A DNA stretch of 64,000 bases from Trichobilharzia szidati (Eukaryota > Platyhelminthes > Trematoda > Strigeidida > Schistosomatidae), in assembly GCA_944472155.2 (NCBI GenBank), contig OX235272.1, positions 86,248,020-86,312,019 of the forward strand, given 5' to 3'. This document shows, one piece after another, positions 10,335-21,394 of the stretch. Below the pieces are notes generated by a model that was given only the letters and a program-made list of their open reading frames with translations, did not search any database and was not told the DNA's origin. Positions within the stretch are counted from its first letter, which is position 1, and the number at the start of each line of letters is the position of its first letter. The position numbers and the translations under genes are program-made.

Positions 10335-10600
10335 TTTAACGTCTGTGACTGCAGTACTCACTAGGCGACGCGGGTTCAAGCCTCAGAAGGGACATGAATT
10401 GTTCCTTCGGTGTGGTTGCAGATACGCCTTGCTAACTGGGAGTGCCAACTAGCATGAAACCTAGGTCCAAGGCTGGGCTTCCTGTCGATTACCTCTAACC
10501 ACCCTGATGGCGAGATACTTGGAATGGTAGCCACATTGCAAAGCTGACTGATAGAATTCAGTCTGCATAAAACAGAGGACTAGACACATCACACTATTTT
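10335..10600 (+). mobile_element. SINE-B copy
   Basis: TAACGTCTGTGACTGCAG, GGGTTCAAGCCTCAG, then GCCTTGCTAACTGGGAG, GAAACCTAGGTCCAAGG and the end CTGATAGAATTCAGTCTGC. The hammerhead core is mutated. Confidence 0.8.
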
Positions 10601-10735
10601 ATTTAAATAATCATACATTCGTCTTTTGTGACTAATCTTCATCAAACATTTAATCATTAGAAGATTTCACCTTCACATTAAACTGTAGTCTTATCCTTAT
10701 TGTATTTTTTGTTTTTTTTATTCTCCACTCTTCAG

Positions 10736-11003
10736 AATTATGATGTTAACTGTTATCCGGCATACAAATTCACCGGTGAAATTTTGGTTTTTAAAAAATT
10801 ACCTGTCACCAACATTTAAAGATTTTATACCATATATGGCAGCTGAATATGGTTTTGAATATGAATTTGTTCAGTACAAGTGGCCACGTTGGTTACACGC
10901 TCAAACAGAGAAACAACGTATTATCTGGGGTTATAAAATATTATTCTTAGATGTTTTATTCCCCTTGAATGTGACGAAAATTATATTTGTAGATGCTGAT
11001 CAG
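10736..11003 (+). CDS. UGGT: UGGT exon d: GT24 catalytic core with DxD motif
   Basis: Acceptor TTCAG at 10731-10735, donor CAG/GTAGGT at 11004, ending on a complete codon. It encodes [18 protein letters not shown], then [20 protein letters not shown] and the strand IIFVDADQ. The DAD triplet (codons 10992-11000) is the DxD motif that binds Mn2+/UDP-glucose in GT24 and GT8 enzymes, so the catalytic metal site is intact. Residue identity to animal UGGTs is very high, in sharp contrast to the decayed repeats around it. Confidence 0.96.
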
Positions 11004-11125
11004 GTAGGTTGAATTTCTTCCATCCCCTCACACACACACACTGTTTATAATGAAAATGATGAATGCAATTTACTTTCTTTTACTGTATTAGAATGTTAAG
11101 AGGGATGTTACAATTTAGCGTATGG

Positions 11126-11515
11126 TGATTTGCAGTGGGATGCAGAATGTGCATCTCATGCTATTTTGAACTGGTCATCCCAGTGTACTTACTGAGGCAC
11201 GAGCCCACTAACCCCATGCTTTCAGACATTGCCGAAGCGTTATTTACTAGAATATTTGAGCCATTAAAGCCACCTATTGTACAACAGGCATCAGTTATTA
11301 TTTGTTTGACAAAAAATTCAATTTCGATTATCCAGCTGATGGATTAGACCGAAATATTCGGCCTCTGTGGATACCGCCGCTAATCACCATCCAATTAATC
11401 CTCGGACATCGTTGAAACATCTGTACTAGGAGCGGATATGTCAGTAGTTGCTGGACATTTCGGTCTAATCAATCAATAGGAAAATCAAAACTGAATTAAA
11501 AAGCGCAGATGTTAT
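11126..11515. mobile_element. Sm-alpha-type SINE, inverted pair, decayed
   Basis: 11126-11245 is a minus-strand hammerhead region (GCAGTGGGATGCAG...). 11345-11500 is a plus-strand body (CACCATCCAATTAATCC, TCAATCAATAGGAAAATC). Confidence 0.6.
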
Positions 11516-11760
11516 TACTCTGAGGAAACTATCAAGTGACATCACACGCCAGGCTTTCTCTCGAGTGGGACCCGAATGGGAAGCGGTGAGTTAGTTGGTC
11601 GTCAGTGTGAAGGTGACATGGAGTGGAGGAGGTCGTGCAAAGAGGAGATGAAAGCATATGGACAGACGTGGAGCCAGGTGATGAAAACGTTGGATAGGTG
11701 TATAGGTGTGACTGAAGCCCTGTGTTCCTCTAGGAACTAAAGGAGACAATAATAAATAAT
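11516..11760 (+). mobile_element. LINE-D 3' fragment
   Basis: It starts at the LRKLSSDIT-like block and ends with GAAGCCCTGTGTTCCTCTAG and (AAT)n. Confidence 0.75.
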
Positions 11761-11821
11761 AGTAATTACATTTATTTACTACTTTTCTAAAATGACGGTT
11801 TGTTTTCTAATGAAGAATGAA

Positions 11822-11824
<3 letters not shown>

Positions 11825-11860
<36 letters not shown>

Positions 11861-11861
11861 G
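11825..11861. repeat. (AT)n microsatellite
   Basis: Uninterrupted AT repeat of about 37 bp. Confidence 0.95.
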
Positions 11862-11944
11862 TCTTGGTGATGTAAACAGTGTATCAATTTTTAGTAAATG
11901 TCTTGGTGAGCTAATCCCCCCTAGATAATGAATGTACAACTTAT

Positions 11945-12185
11945 TATTCTGTCGGGTTCCTAGTGGAATATAGAAGATCAACAGCACATCTGCATTTTGT
12001 TCCGTTCTTTGCAGTCCTCTTCATCTGGCTCCACTGTTTCACATATGCCTTCATCTCCGTACACGATCTCCTCCATGTTACCCTCAAAATGATGCGGAAC
12101 TCATCGTTCCCCACTTGGTTTCCACTCGAGTGATGATCTGGCGTGCGATATCATCCGATCACGCCTAATAGTTTTGCTAGTTCGC
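11945..12185 (-). mobile_element. LINE-D 3' fragment
   Basis: Minus-strand copy of the LINE-D end (TAGTGGAATATAGAAG complement of the tail, then GTTACCCTCAAAATGATG). Confidence 0.7.
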
Positions 12186-12189
12186 TAGT

Positions 12190-12775
12190 TTTCTAGCCGA
12201 TCCTAAGTCCGGGAAAAGTGGGAGGGTTTGACGTGGGGTCAGCCATCTAACCCCAAAAAGTCAATCCAGTCGCTACAGAAACTTCAAAGTACAAGGGAAA
12301 TTTAGGAAAACCAACTTATTCTTCGCTAGAATCGGAGAGACGAAATGGTACAGGCTATTGAAAGCCCTCTGGAAGCTAGTCGGGCGATAAGTCTTCTTTC
12401 GATGAAGGAAAATATAAATATTGGCATCTGGAATGCTTGTATTATGTACGAGACTGGGAAGGCTGTCTTGGCTTACAAAATAATGAGAAGATACGGCACA
12501 TAAGTGCTAGAAATCTGTGAGAGTAGGTGGAATGGATGTGGACTATCCACGTTGTTAACTAGAGAGTTAATAATTTACTCCGGTCACCTACCCAGAAGAA
12601 AAGCACGAGCACAATGAGGCAGTGAGGGGCAATCATAATGTTACTAACAACAGCCATAGCTGTTATACAGAATAATGACAGCAAGATTCACTCCAAAGGG
12701 AAGGAAAGTTGCAATTATCTAATGCTATGCGCCTACAAGTGTACAACTTGGTTAAACTATTTTGTAATCTGTTAA
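12190..12775 (+). pseudogene. LINE endonuclease N-terminal fragment (RTE-like)
   Basis: A broken frame reads MKENINIGIWNACIMYETGK, then LAYKIMRRYGT, VLEICESRWNGCG and ELIIYSGH. This is the start of the apurinic-like endonuclease of RTE-type LINEs (normally NIGTWN...E.R). The upstream 150 bp are its leader. Confidence 0.78.
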
Positions 12776-12984
12776 CTGCCTGTGAAAATGAATAAAAGCT
12801 TGTCTCTAGGTGTTAATTAGCATCATCTAACATTGTTTCATCGCATCCAAAAGCTTTTTTCAAATCCATAAGATATATATATCTTTGTAATGTTCACTAT
12901 TAATATAGTTGAAGCTTGAATGTAAAATGTTTAAGCACAATTTCTTAGTGGTTTCATTTCATCCTTCACATATCCTCATCTGTG

Positions 12985-13665
12985 TATGTTAAATCAACAT
13001 GCACCAATCAATACTAACGGGAGAAATTTGAAGAGGAGTCACTTATTGTCTCACTTACCTAAACAGCATTGTTGCAGCTACAAACGGTACGGATGAAGAT
13101 GTTAAAGCCAGTCAGGATCGGAAAATCAAGACAGACCGTTCACTACCCTGAAATCAGTGTGGAAATCTGCTACAATCAGCATAAAGAAGATGTGGATCCT
13201 GAACACTAATGTCAAATCAGTACGTGTGTATGGTTCAGAGACCTGTCATACGCTCACTAGAAGCATTTCTAATTGGCTGTTGTAGGTGTTCCTTACTGGA
13301 GATCAGAGGGCGTGTTAGAAAGAATAAGCAATTAGGAACTCTGTCAAGCAGCAAACCAACCAAAAACCTATTGCCTAATAAATATGCAGGAAACATTGGA
13401 GCTGAACCAGACACACACTGAAGAGCTGATTAAGTGACATTACGCTTCAGGCACTAGAGTGGAACCCAAATGGGATTCTGAGGGTGAAATGGAGGAGATC
13501 CGTCGATGGGGGGCGTATGGTCCATCGTCGGGCCAGTTGGAATTGACTGCAGGGAACAGGATTACATGGAGATGTGCTGTTAAAACTCTGTGTCGCACTC
13601 GAAACACATGGTATCATATGTCCAGATTGAAGAAGATCCCGAACCCAACTGTGATTCCAGATGAC
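12985..13665 (+). mobile_element. LINE-D RT fragment
   Basis: Decayed but colinear with the copies at 25640-26340 and 42300-43020 (CATTGTTGCAGC, CGGATGAAGATGTTAAAGCC, AACCTATTGCCTAATAAATA). Confidence 0.65.
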
Positions 13666-14034
13666 TAATCATCACCTCAGAATATTATGTGCGTTAACTG
13701 ACTGGAGGATACCAGGATTGTTTGTTTCTTCATCGATGATGGGCTAGAACAACAAGGTTGCAAAGCACAGAGTCTATGAATAAATGTCAACATAAATTAC
13801 AAGAATGCATCCGATCCTTTTTCTTCCATGTTCTGCCAACCAGTGTACGATTAAGCAATGACTGCCATTGTTGTCTCCCTCCAAATGGAGATCAGTTCGA
13901 ATGAACAAACCATATATTGCTCACTCAGTGTTCACCAACACGGATACATGGGAATAGTAATATTAATAATAAAATAATATATGTTAAGTCGTTACTTGAT
14001 TAGGCGCATGTGTTACCATTTCATTTATACAAGC
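13666..14034. other. Intron, nothing recognised
   Basis: Between LINE-D copies; no coding or repeat match seen. Confidence 0.4.
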
Positions 14035-14425
14035 TAATGCCTATAACGAACAAACTACAGACTCACTACTACTCAATATCAGATGGCCAGGAAAGATCAG
14101 CAACAGGGATCTCTGGGAGCTAACCAATCCACCAGGAACCAATTGTGTAACAAATATGTAGGAAGAAATGGAGGTGGATTGGTCATACTCTGAGAAAACC
14201 ATCAAGTGACATCACAAGACAGACCGTCGAATGGAACCCGAACGGGAAGTGGCGAGTTGGTCATCATTGCGAGCGTGACACGGAGGAGGTCATGTGAAGA
14301 GGAGATGAAACCATATAGGCAGACGTGGAGCCAGATGAAAAGGTTGGCAGAGAATGGAACGTAATAAAGAGGTGCGGCTGAAGCCCTATGTTCCTCTAGG
14401 AACTAAAGGAAACAATAATAATAAT
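14035..14425 (+). mobile_element. LINE-D 3' fragment with tail
   Basis: Contains AGATGGCCAGGAAAGATCAG, GATTGGTCATACTCTGAG and the tail GAAGCCCTATGTTCCTCTAG plus (AAT)n. Confidence 0.8.
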
Positions 14426-14558
14426 GCCTATGACATATTACGTGGAAACTATAAATTCCATCTACTATGTTTTGTGTTTTATGGATAGACATATGAGTTT
14501 TGTTTTAGTCGATGTTATGAATCATTTTCTTCTTTTCCCTCTTTTTTGCTCTATATAG

Positions 14559-14861
14559 ATCGTTCGAGCAGATTTAAAAGAATTAGCTGATCTTGATTTA
14601 GGCGGTGCACCATACGGTTATACACCATTCTGTGATTCACGTAAAGAAATGGATGGTTTTCGATTTTGGAAACAAGGTTATTGGGCTAATCATTTAGCTG
14701 GTCGACCATATCATATTTCAGCTCTGTATGTTGTCGATTTAACACGTTTTCGTCGATTAGCTGCAGGTGATCGACTTCGTGGTCAATATCATGGTTTAAG
14801 TCAAGATCCGAATAGTTTATCGAATTTAGATCAAGATTTACCCAATAATATGATTCATCAG
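14559..14861 (+). CDS. UGGT: UGGT exon e: GT24 acceptor/donor-site half
   Basis: Acceptor TATATAG at 14552-14558, donor CAG/GTAAGT at 14862; exactly 101 codons, phase 0 at both ends. It encodes [56 protein letters not shown] and [18 protein letters not shown], all hallmark UGGT catalytic-domain blocks. No stop, frameshift or missing conserved block is visible. A full SINE-A copy lies 13 bp downstream of the exon end. Confidence 0.96.
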
Positions 14862-14874
14862 GTAAGTCTTATTC

Positions 14875-15117
14875 CTTTTTTTTTTATTCCTTTACGTTCC
14901 CAGTTTAACATAGGGCTTCAAGCTAGCGGCTTGAAGTTTCTGTAGCAGTGGTGTTTATTTTTACAGGATTGGGTTGCTAGACTCATGCCCAACCTCCCCT
15001 CTTTAGTAGTCTTATTACTGGCTTAGCGAGGTAAAGGAGTGCGTCGACCGGGGATTGAACCCCGGACCACATGAGGCGTGGTTGGAGAGTATTCTACCAC
15101 TGTGCCACCGACGCACT
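14875..15117 (-). mobile_element. SINE-A copy 13 bp past a splice donor
   Basis: Full-length minus-strand SINE-A (T10, TTTACGTTCCCAG, head near 15115) starting just after the exon e donor GTAAGT at 14862. Confidence 0.85.
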
Positions 15118-15167
15118 GTTTCGTTCTTATTGGTTTATTTTACTGAAGTTAATTGAATTCTTATTCA

Positions 15168-15330
15168 CGTGTTGGTTTGCAGGGATTTGATTGGTTCCAG
15201 GATTTTATCATCAACTGACATTGGTTAGAAAACCCTTGAAAAACCTGTAGGGATTACTGGTGAGCGATTTCGTCTTAGTTTAGGACTCTTCAGTGAAGAC
15301 TCAGTTGATGATGAAATCCTGAATTGTTAT
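15168..15330 (-). mobile_element. SINE-C partial copy
   Basis: On the minus strand it keeps the core CTGAAGA, stem II and GAAA of the hammerhead, but stem I and the A15.1-U16.1 pair are lost. Confidence 0.6.
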
Positions 15331-15945
15331 CGCTTTCTAAAATTAATTTTCGCTGCATTTCACTGAAAAATAATGTTCTACATTTTTATAAATTCAAGAC
15401 TGTAGGATTGAGTTTTCCTGAACGAAGGGAAATTAGGATATTATGAAAGTGTTTTAGAATGAATAATTTATATTTTATACAACGAGTTCCCTTCATTAGT
15501 TCGAATATGGAAAAAAATTGAACATTTTTGCAGGATAACACAAGCTCGTTTTATTCCGTGGATTCTCTTCAACTGTGCATACATCCTAAACACTATCGAA
15601 TTGTAAGTTGAAGAAATTTCTGAACATACCTCCCCTCACAATGACGTCGAGTAGTTACAGATAGAAAGTATAAGCAACATAATTCCCCAAAAATAATGTA
15701 AATAGACAAATCACTGAGTGTTGAAAGACTAACTGTTAACAGTACAATTAGACAAACAGGGGAGAGGGTTTAGATTTCGATTGGAAATAGGGATTGAGTA
15801 AAAACAAACTACAAGATCGAACAACAGAGTGAATTTCTAAATATTATGATGGAGGTTCATATGAACTGTGATCAAGATTTGATCGAATAGTTCTAAAATA
15901 ATTGGACGCCGAGTGGGAAGTAGACATTTGTCAAAATGATATTTG

Positions 15946-16215
15946 ATTGCGTAGAGGGTTTCATCATGAGCTGACATCAGTAAGAGAACCACTGGAAAAC
16001 CTGGGAGTACTGGACAGCTGTTTCGTCATAATTTGGAACTCTTCATCAGTGCGCACCACCGGGATTCGAACCCAGGACCTTCTGGTTACAAGGTCCCAAA
16101 CTAGGACGAAACAGCTGTCCAGTACTCCCAGGTTTTCCAGTGGTTCTCTAATTGATGTCAGCTCATGATGAAATCCTGTAGCCAATCAAACAAAATCCCT
16201 ACAAAACCAATACTT
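15946..16215. mobile_element. SINE-C snap-back pair (hairpin)
   Basis: 15958-16030 (GAGCTGACATCAGTAAGAG, CTGGGAGTACTGGACAGC, GTTTCGTC) is repeated in inverted orientation at 16110-16180. Between lies one head with GGATTCGAACCCAGGACC. Both strands therefore give nearly the same peptide, HHELTSVREPLENLGVLDSC on plus and the same with one change on minus. Confidence 0.85.
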
Positions 16216-16321
16216 GAAAATTATATTTGTAAAATCTCAACGAAATTGAAATGAGGAATTCCAACGTTTCATTCGGCAAATTGACCCGAACTTCTTCAGG
16301 GTAATTAATCGGAATTAAAAT

Positions 16322-16500
16322 AACAAGTGGTCTAGTGGATAAGGCTTTGGCGTTTGAAACTATGGGTACTGGGTTCGAGCTCCGGTGGGAACTCACTGGG
16401 GGACGCAGGTACATCCAGATTACTAGTCCCAAATGGGACGAAATGCGCATCCTGGATTCCACTGCTAGTCACCATTCACCAGTTAAATTCTAAAATAACA
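16322..16500 (+). mobile_element. Sm-alpha SINE: tRNA-like head plus hammerhead
   Basis: A-box-like TGGTCTAGTGGATAAGGC and B-box-like GGGTTCGAGCTCC are followed after 20 bp by the hammerhead region and CACTGCTAGTCACCATTCAC. This is the clearest head-to-ribozyme layout of the family here. Confidence 0.85.
16412..16456 (+). ncRNA. Sm-alpha hammerhead ribozyme, degenerate
   Basis: Stem I ATCCAG/CTGGAT, stem II GTCC...GGAC, GAAA and the short stem III ATGCGCAT are kept. The core reads ATTACTA instead of CTGANGA, so it cannot be active. Confidence 0.75.
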
Positions 16501-16762
16501 GAGGTTTTTATAAAAAACAAAGGACATCTCTTGTTTTTAAAAACTTTGTCCAATCACGTGAATCATAAAACAAAAGCATCAAAATATAATCAACAAAATT
16601 GCATGAACTGTGATTAAAATTTGACCTCAGACTTACAGCGTGTACTTTTTCATCAGAACTTTAGTGATCACATCCGACTAAAGTTCATGGTTGTAAATAA
16701 CTGAATATGAAAAATATAGATGTATTTGCGGTATACAATTGTGTGTGTATGTGTGTTCATGA

Positions 16763-17523
16763 TTGAATAATTGTAAAGCATTTGTTAGCCTCTCCATAAA
16801 AAGATATAGACAATCGGGAATTTGGACCAAGTATTATTTATTAGTGAGACATATCCATTTTTATTTATTAATCAAGACTTGCTATGCATCAGCTAAAATC
16901 ACACCTTCACGTTTGTTCAAACTTTTGGGATTCACCCATGTATGTAGGGCTTATGCAGTCAGTCTTTTTCTGTACGAACCTTATTCCCGTTTCTGTCTAG
17001 TGCAGTGCAATCCCCGATCTGTTTTCTAGTTTCTTCAAGTCTGCAGAGGTCTTTGAAACCGCCTCTAAATATCTTTTTCCTCCGTCACTCTTACATTTAC
17101 CTGTCTGGAAGCTTCTCCTACATATACGGTGTCACAATGCCTACAATTGATCTTTCGTACACACAATTCTTGTTGGTTTTCTTCTATTTTATCTATAACC
17201 TTCACCACTGATGAGCGTGAGGTGTTAGTTGCACGAAAATACACTCTTATGTCGTGATTGTTAATGATTCGCTTTTTCTCATCCGATGTTTCTTTGCAGT
17301 AAGGAATCACCATTGTGCTAACCCAATTCATTGCAACAAATTCCGATTCATCCTTATCTTCACATCTTTTTATGAAGTCTTTGGGACAACTATTTGATAC
17401 AAGAGTGTAGTGAATGAATTTTAGTTCTCCGCCGCTGTTGTCTTCCTCCTCAGTAACTAGACGTTTGCGTCTGTTAATCAGATTCTTGGCCACATATGAT
17501 TGCACAAAGTTTTTAAAAAACAA
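16763..17523 (-). pseudogene. PLE ORF fragment: linker and GIY-YIG endonuclease
   Basis: The open frame 17065-17523 reads LINRRKRLV, VIPYCKETSDEKKRIINNHD, VYFRATNTSRS and KINCRHCDTVYVGEASRQVN. This is the region between the Penelope RT and its GIY-YIG nuclease (here VYVGE), including the CxxC before it. Past 17065 the homology continues in another frame (LKKLENRSGIALH), so it is frameshifted. The RT catalytic domain is absent. Confidence 0.8.
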
Positions 17524-18084
17524 GAGGTGGCCTTCGTTTTATATATATAAACCTCTGTTATTTTAATTTCGATTAATTTCCCTTAAGAAGTTCGGATCAG
17601 TTTGTCGAACATAGGAAACGTTGGAATTACTCATTTCAATTTCGCTGAGATTTTACAAATAAGATTTTTTACAAACGTCTACTTCTCACTCGGCGTCCAA
17701 TTATTTTTGAACTATTCGATCAAATCTTGATCACAGTTCATATGAATTTTCATCATAATATTTATAAATTCACTCTGTTGCTCGATCTTGCATTTTGTTT
17801 TTAGTCAATCCATGTTTCCTATCGAAATGTATATGCTTTGCACTGTTTGTCTAATTATACTGTTAACAGCTAGTCTTTCAACACTAAGTGTTTTGTCTAT
17901 TTACACCATTTTTTTTGGAATTATGTTGCTTATACTTTCTATCTGTAACTGCTCGACGTCACTGTGAGGGGAGGTATGTTCAGAAATTTTCTTTAACTTA
18001 CAATTCGATAGTGTTTAGGATGTATGCACAGTTGAAGAGAATCCATGGAATAAAACGAGCTTCTATAATCTTCCGAAATTGTTC

Positions 18085-18515
18085 GTTCTTTGTTCATGAT
18101 GATTTATATATGTGCTAATGATTTATTCGCTGACAGGTTGTAAAACAGTTATGTACTTACCAACGGCTAACATGGAATTTGCGATGGCTAACCGTTCACC
18201 AACTTGAGTTGACATATTTGAAGTAATGACTGTTCGTAAGACAGACTCTTTTCACAGATTCCAACTATTACTTAGGTTAGATAGTGACTACACAATTAGT
18301 TTTCGTGTCACCGTTTAATTGTCTTTGTAACTGTCTCTCGCTTTCCTGAGAACATACATTCGAATATCGTCGTCGAAATCTAGGAAGCTTTGGAAGATTT
18401 AGTGTTATTTTCCCGGTATTCAAGCGGATATTTAGCGACGAAAATACAACAACCTGACGTGAATTTGTTGTAGTGTTGTTTAATTATAAAAGCAGCACTA
18501 AGAATCTTAATATGT
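18085..18515. other. Intron, nothing recognised
   Basis: No match to the repeat families listed. Confidence 0.4.
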
Positions 18516-19340
18516 TAATCCAGGCATTTTATTTGAATGAATACTACCAGTGTCAGTGTCTGTAAGCATGGTATGTGCTTTGCATCGTCTAAGTGCAAAG
18601 TACTGTTACTAGACTGGCAGGAGCCTGTACCTGCACTCACTCTTGCAGGTGAACCGCTTGAAGTTGTTGATAAGTTTGTGTATCTGGGTAGTTGTGTGAG
18701 TGCTGGTGGAGGGGTGACGGATGAGATTTCCAACTGTATAATGAAGGCTAGGATGGCATACATCAACCTGAGCCACCTCTTGCGCCGTCGTGACGTTACC
18801 CTGGCTGTCAAAGGTCGGGTATACAATGCTTCGGTGCGGGTTGTCTTGCTCTACGCCTGTGAAACCTGGCCTCTCCGAGCTGAGGATGTGCGGTGACTCT
18901 GCGTGTTCGATCATTGCTGTCTCCGCAGGATTTCTTGCGTTCGATGGCATCATCGCGTGAGTAATTCTGAGGTTCGGCGGCGTGTGTTTGAACACAGTGG
19001 AGATCACCATTCATTGAGTGTCGTCATCTGGAAACACCAGCTCTGGTGGCTTAGACATGCGCTGCGAATGTCATCCGAGAGGCTTCTGTACAGGTCTCTG
19101 TTCGCTATCCCTGGGACGGGATGGAAAAGGCGGAGGGGTGGTGAATCCATGACGTGGCGTCGTGGGGTGAAGGATTTTTGTGCTAGATTAGCATCGGTTG
19201 GTGTGTCACGACTCCCTCGTTGGGGTCCGCGAGATAGCTCAAATCGATGGCTCGAAACGTTATCGGATATGGCCAAGAATCGTAATCAATGGCGAACGTG
19301 TTGCAATTTTCTTCTTTCTTCCCTTCCTGATGATAGTTAA
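18516..19340 (+). pseudogene. LINE-G RT C-terminal ORF, best-preserved copy
   Basis: One reading frame from 18537 to 19340 with a single in-frame TGA (18894-18896). It reads FVYLGSCVSAGGGVTDEISN, YINLSHLLRRRDVTLAVKG, VVLLYACETWPLRAEDVR, stop, VFDHCCLRRISCVRWHHRVS, WLRHALRMS and LPRWGPRDSSNRWLETLSDM. This is the C-terminal third of an RTE-like LINE ORF downstream of the RT catalytic motifs. GC content is higher than around it. Only one disabling change suggests a younger insertion than the other LINE-G copies. Confidence 0.85.
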
Positions 19341-20202
19341 CGAATACTGTTTGAACTTGTTAAACATGACTGTTTTCCTTCCAGATGAAGTTCTTTACCC
19401 GTTCCCTACTTATGTTTTTTTTAACTTTTAATCTATGTTGTTTTATTATTATTGTGAGGCGCATCTTTCTTGTTGCCATATTGTACCAAGTTTTTTCTGC
19501 GTTTAAATAATAATACTATCATTTAAGACGCTATGAAGCGGTGCCACGTGAGTTGATGACAACCAGTAGTGTTCATCAGAGCTGCTAATTGTTATGGGTT
19601 TCATTCGATGCTATTATTGTTCTACTCGTGTATGGGAATCTGATCGACGTAGAATATCGTAAGTATTTATTCTCTACCATGGAGAAGTATCGTCAGTTTA
19701 GGGTACACACAGTTGATATTTTCCTTTTATAAGTAAAGATTCTGAAATAAATACAGTCTTCCGAACGAACACCTTGATTAAAAATCCGGGTATACTTGGT
19801 AGTGTGAAAATCGCTTCCGTTAAATTGTAATATGCTGCTGCTGCATCAATGGTCTGCACTGACTGCTATTTTAGGGATAGCGAATGAACTGTCTTTAGGG
19901 TGTCATTTCAGTTGTTTTACTGGGTCGCATCAGCCTCATTAGGATTGGCTTGCTCAAAAATTCATTTTGGTCTTCCTGATGTTAAGAATAAGTTTTATTG
20001 AAGTTTGTTTATTGATTTGATGCAGAATTGTTCACACTGTTGTATATGTGTTTCCTACTTGTCATCTGAGAATGTTTATTAATCTTTATTTAATTATTCT
20101 GTCTTCCATACCTCTTCCCCTTCTATACAGTTTCATAACTTCCCGTTTCTCCTATTTGTTCACTTTACTGTACTGTAACAATTCCAACTGATATACTTTT
20201 GA
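19341..20202. other. Intron, nothing recognised
   Basis: AT-rich; 19341-19530 may be the LINE-G 3' UTR. No other signal. Confidence 0.4.
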
Positions 20203-20350
20203 TTGGCTGGAGAATTTCGTCATGAGCTGACATCATTTAGACAACCATTGGAAGACCGGCTGAGATTACTGGACAGATGTTTCGTCCTAGATTGGGACTC
20301 ATTATAAGTACACACCCACCGCTACGGTTCGGACCCACGGCCTTCTGGTT
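20203..20350 (-). mobile_element. SINE-C partial copy
   Basis: Minus-strand head and hammerhead region (CCGAACCGTAGCGGTGG, AGGACGAAACATCTGTCC); the core is mutated. Confidence 0.65.
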
Positions 20351-20354
20351 CCAA

Positions 20355-20832
20355 GGCGAGCTCATGATGAAATCCTACAACCAATCAAACAAAATCCCTA
20401 CAAAACCAATACTTAAAAATTGACCTGATACTCACTAGTGACTTGCCCTATCCAGACAGTGACCTAGGGTTCTAGTGGGAAGCCGTGACCAGTAGGGTGC
20501 AGCAGGTTGAAGGTTAGGCAGTAACTCATCATCGAAGGGGACATTATGAAGTGATCGGGCTATGTCATGAATTGACAGAAATTAGAATTCATGCGCTGAC
20601 CATTGGATCGGGTCCCAGTGGCTCAATGGTCTACGAACTCGTTCGCCTTGTAACCAGAAGGTCGTGGGTTCGAAACCTGGCGATGAGTGCCTACTGATGA
20701 AGAGTCCCAAACTAGAATGGAATAGCTGTCCAGTACTCCGTGGTGGTTTTTCAATGGTTTACTAACTGATATCAGTTCATGATGAAATCCTTCAACTAAT
20801 CAAACAAGACCGATACTTGAAAATGGATACAC
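20355..20832 (+). mobile_element. SINE-C copy with terminal direct repeats
   Basis: CAATACTTAAAAATTGACC near 20409 and CGATACTTGAAAAT near 20811 mark repeated ends. The head has TGGCTCAATGGTCTACG and TGGGTTCGAAACC. The hammerhead region is present but its GAAA is mutated. Confidence 0.75.
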
Positions 20833-21394
20833 TTTTGTGCAAATTTCCACTTTGATTTGTTCTGTTAGTCATAATTAGCATGCTGTAGATAAGGTAGACT
20901 CGTGATTGTATTTCATTTTTCATAATTATTCCTTGTTGGTAACCATCCAACAACTGATGTAGTTAATTGACATGAAGCTGTTTTGATCGAGAGTTTTGTA
21001 CAGGCCACAACTAATCAATACGATGGATGCATCGGTTATCCTATAGAAACTCATATTTTGAAATTACGGGGACGATGTGCAGGTTGAGCATACATGAATG
21101 ATCCTACTCTTAAAGTATTGAAATCCTCATGATTGAAGTTCAAGGCTTATCGATAACTGACTTCTTTCATTTAATACTCAGTCACAGTGTATAGCAATAT
21201 CATGTTACTTAATAATGTGACTGTATTGAGAAATTAATTCAGAAACGTAGATCAATCACTAGCTTATCATCCATTGGTCATTTATTTGTTAGTAAGCCAA
21301 TACTGATGATGTAGGGCAATCAGAAAATGAATGCTTAAGTTTGTTGGCTAGAAGCAAAATCCACCTGGTGTGTAAGGGAAGTGTCTCTTGTAGT
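20833..21394. other. Intron, nothing recognised
   Basis: No conserved coding or repeat match seen. Confidence 0.4.

Larger units (their letters stand above)
15542..18062 (-). mobile_element. Penelope-like element with long inverted arms
   Basis: Left arm 15542-16560 and right arm about 17490-18062 are inverted copies. The left arm is interrupted by a SINE-C pair (15946-16215) and an Sm-alpha copy (16322-16500). The loop holds PLE coding sequence on the minus strand. Near both inner ends a CTTAAGAAG/CTGAAGAAG block and a GAAACGTTGG block lie in the same relation as in other PLE arms here. Confidence 0.82.
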
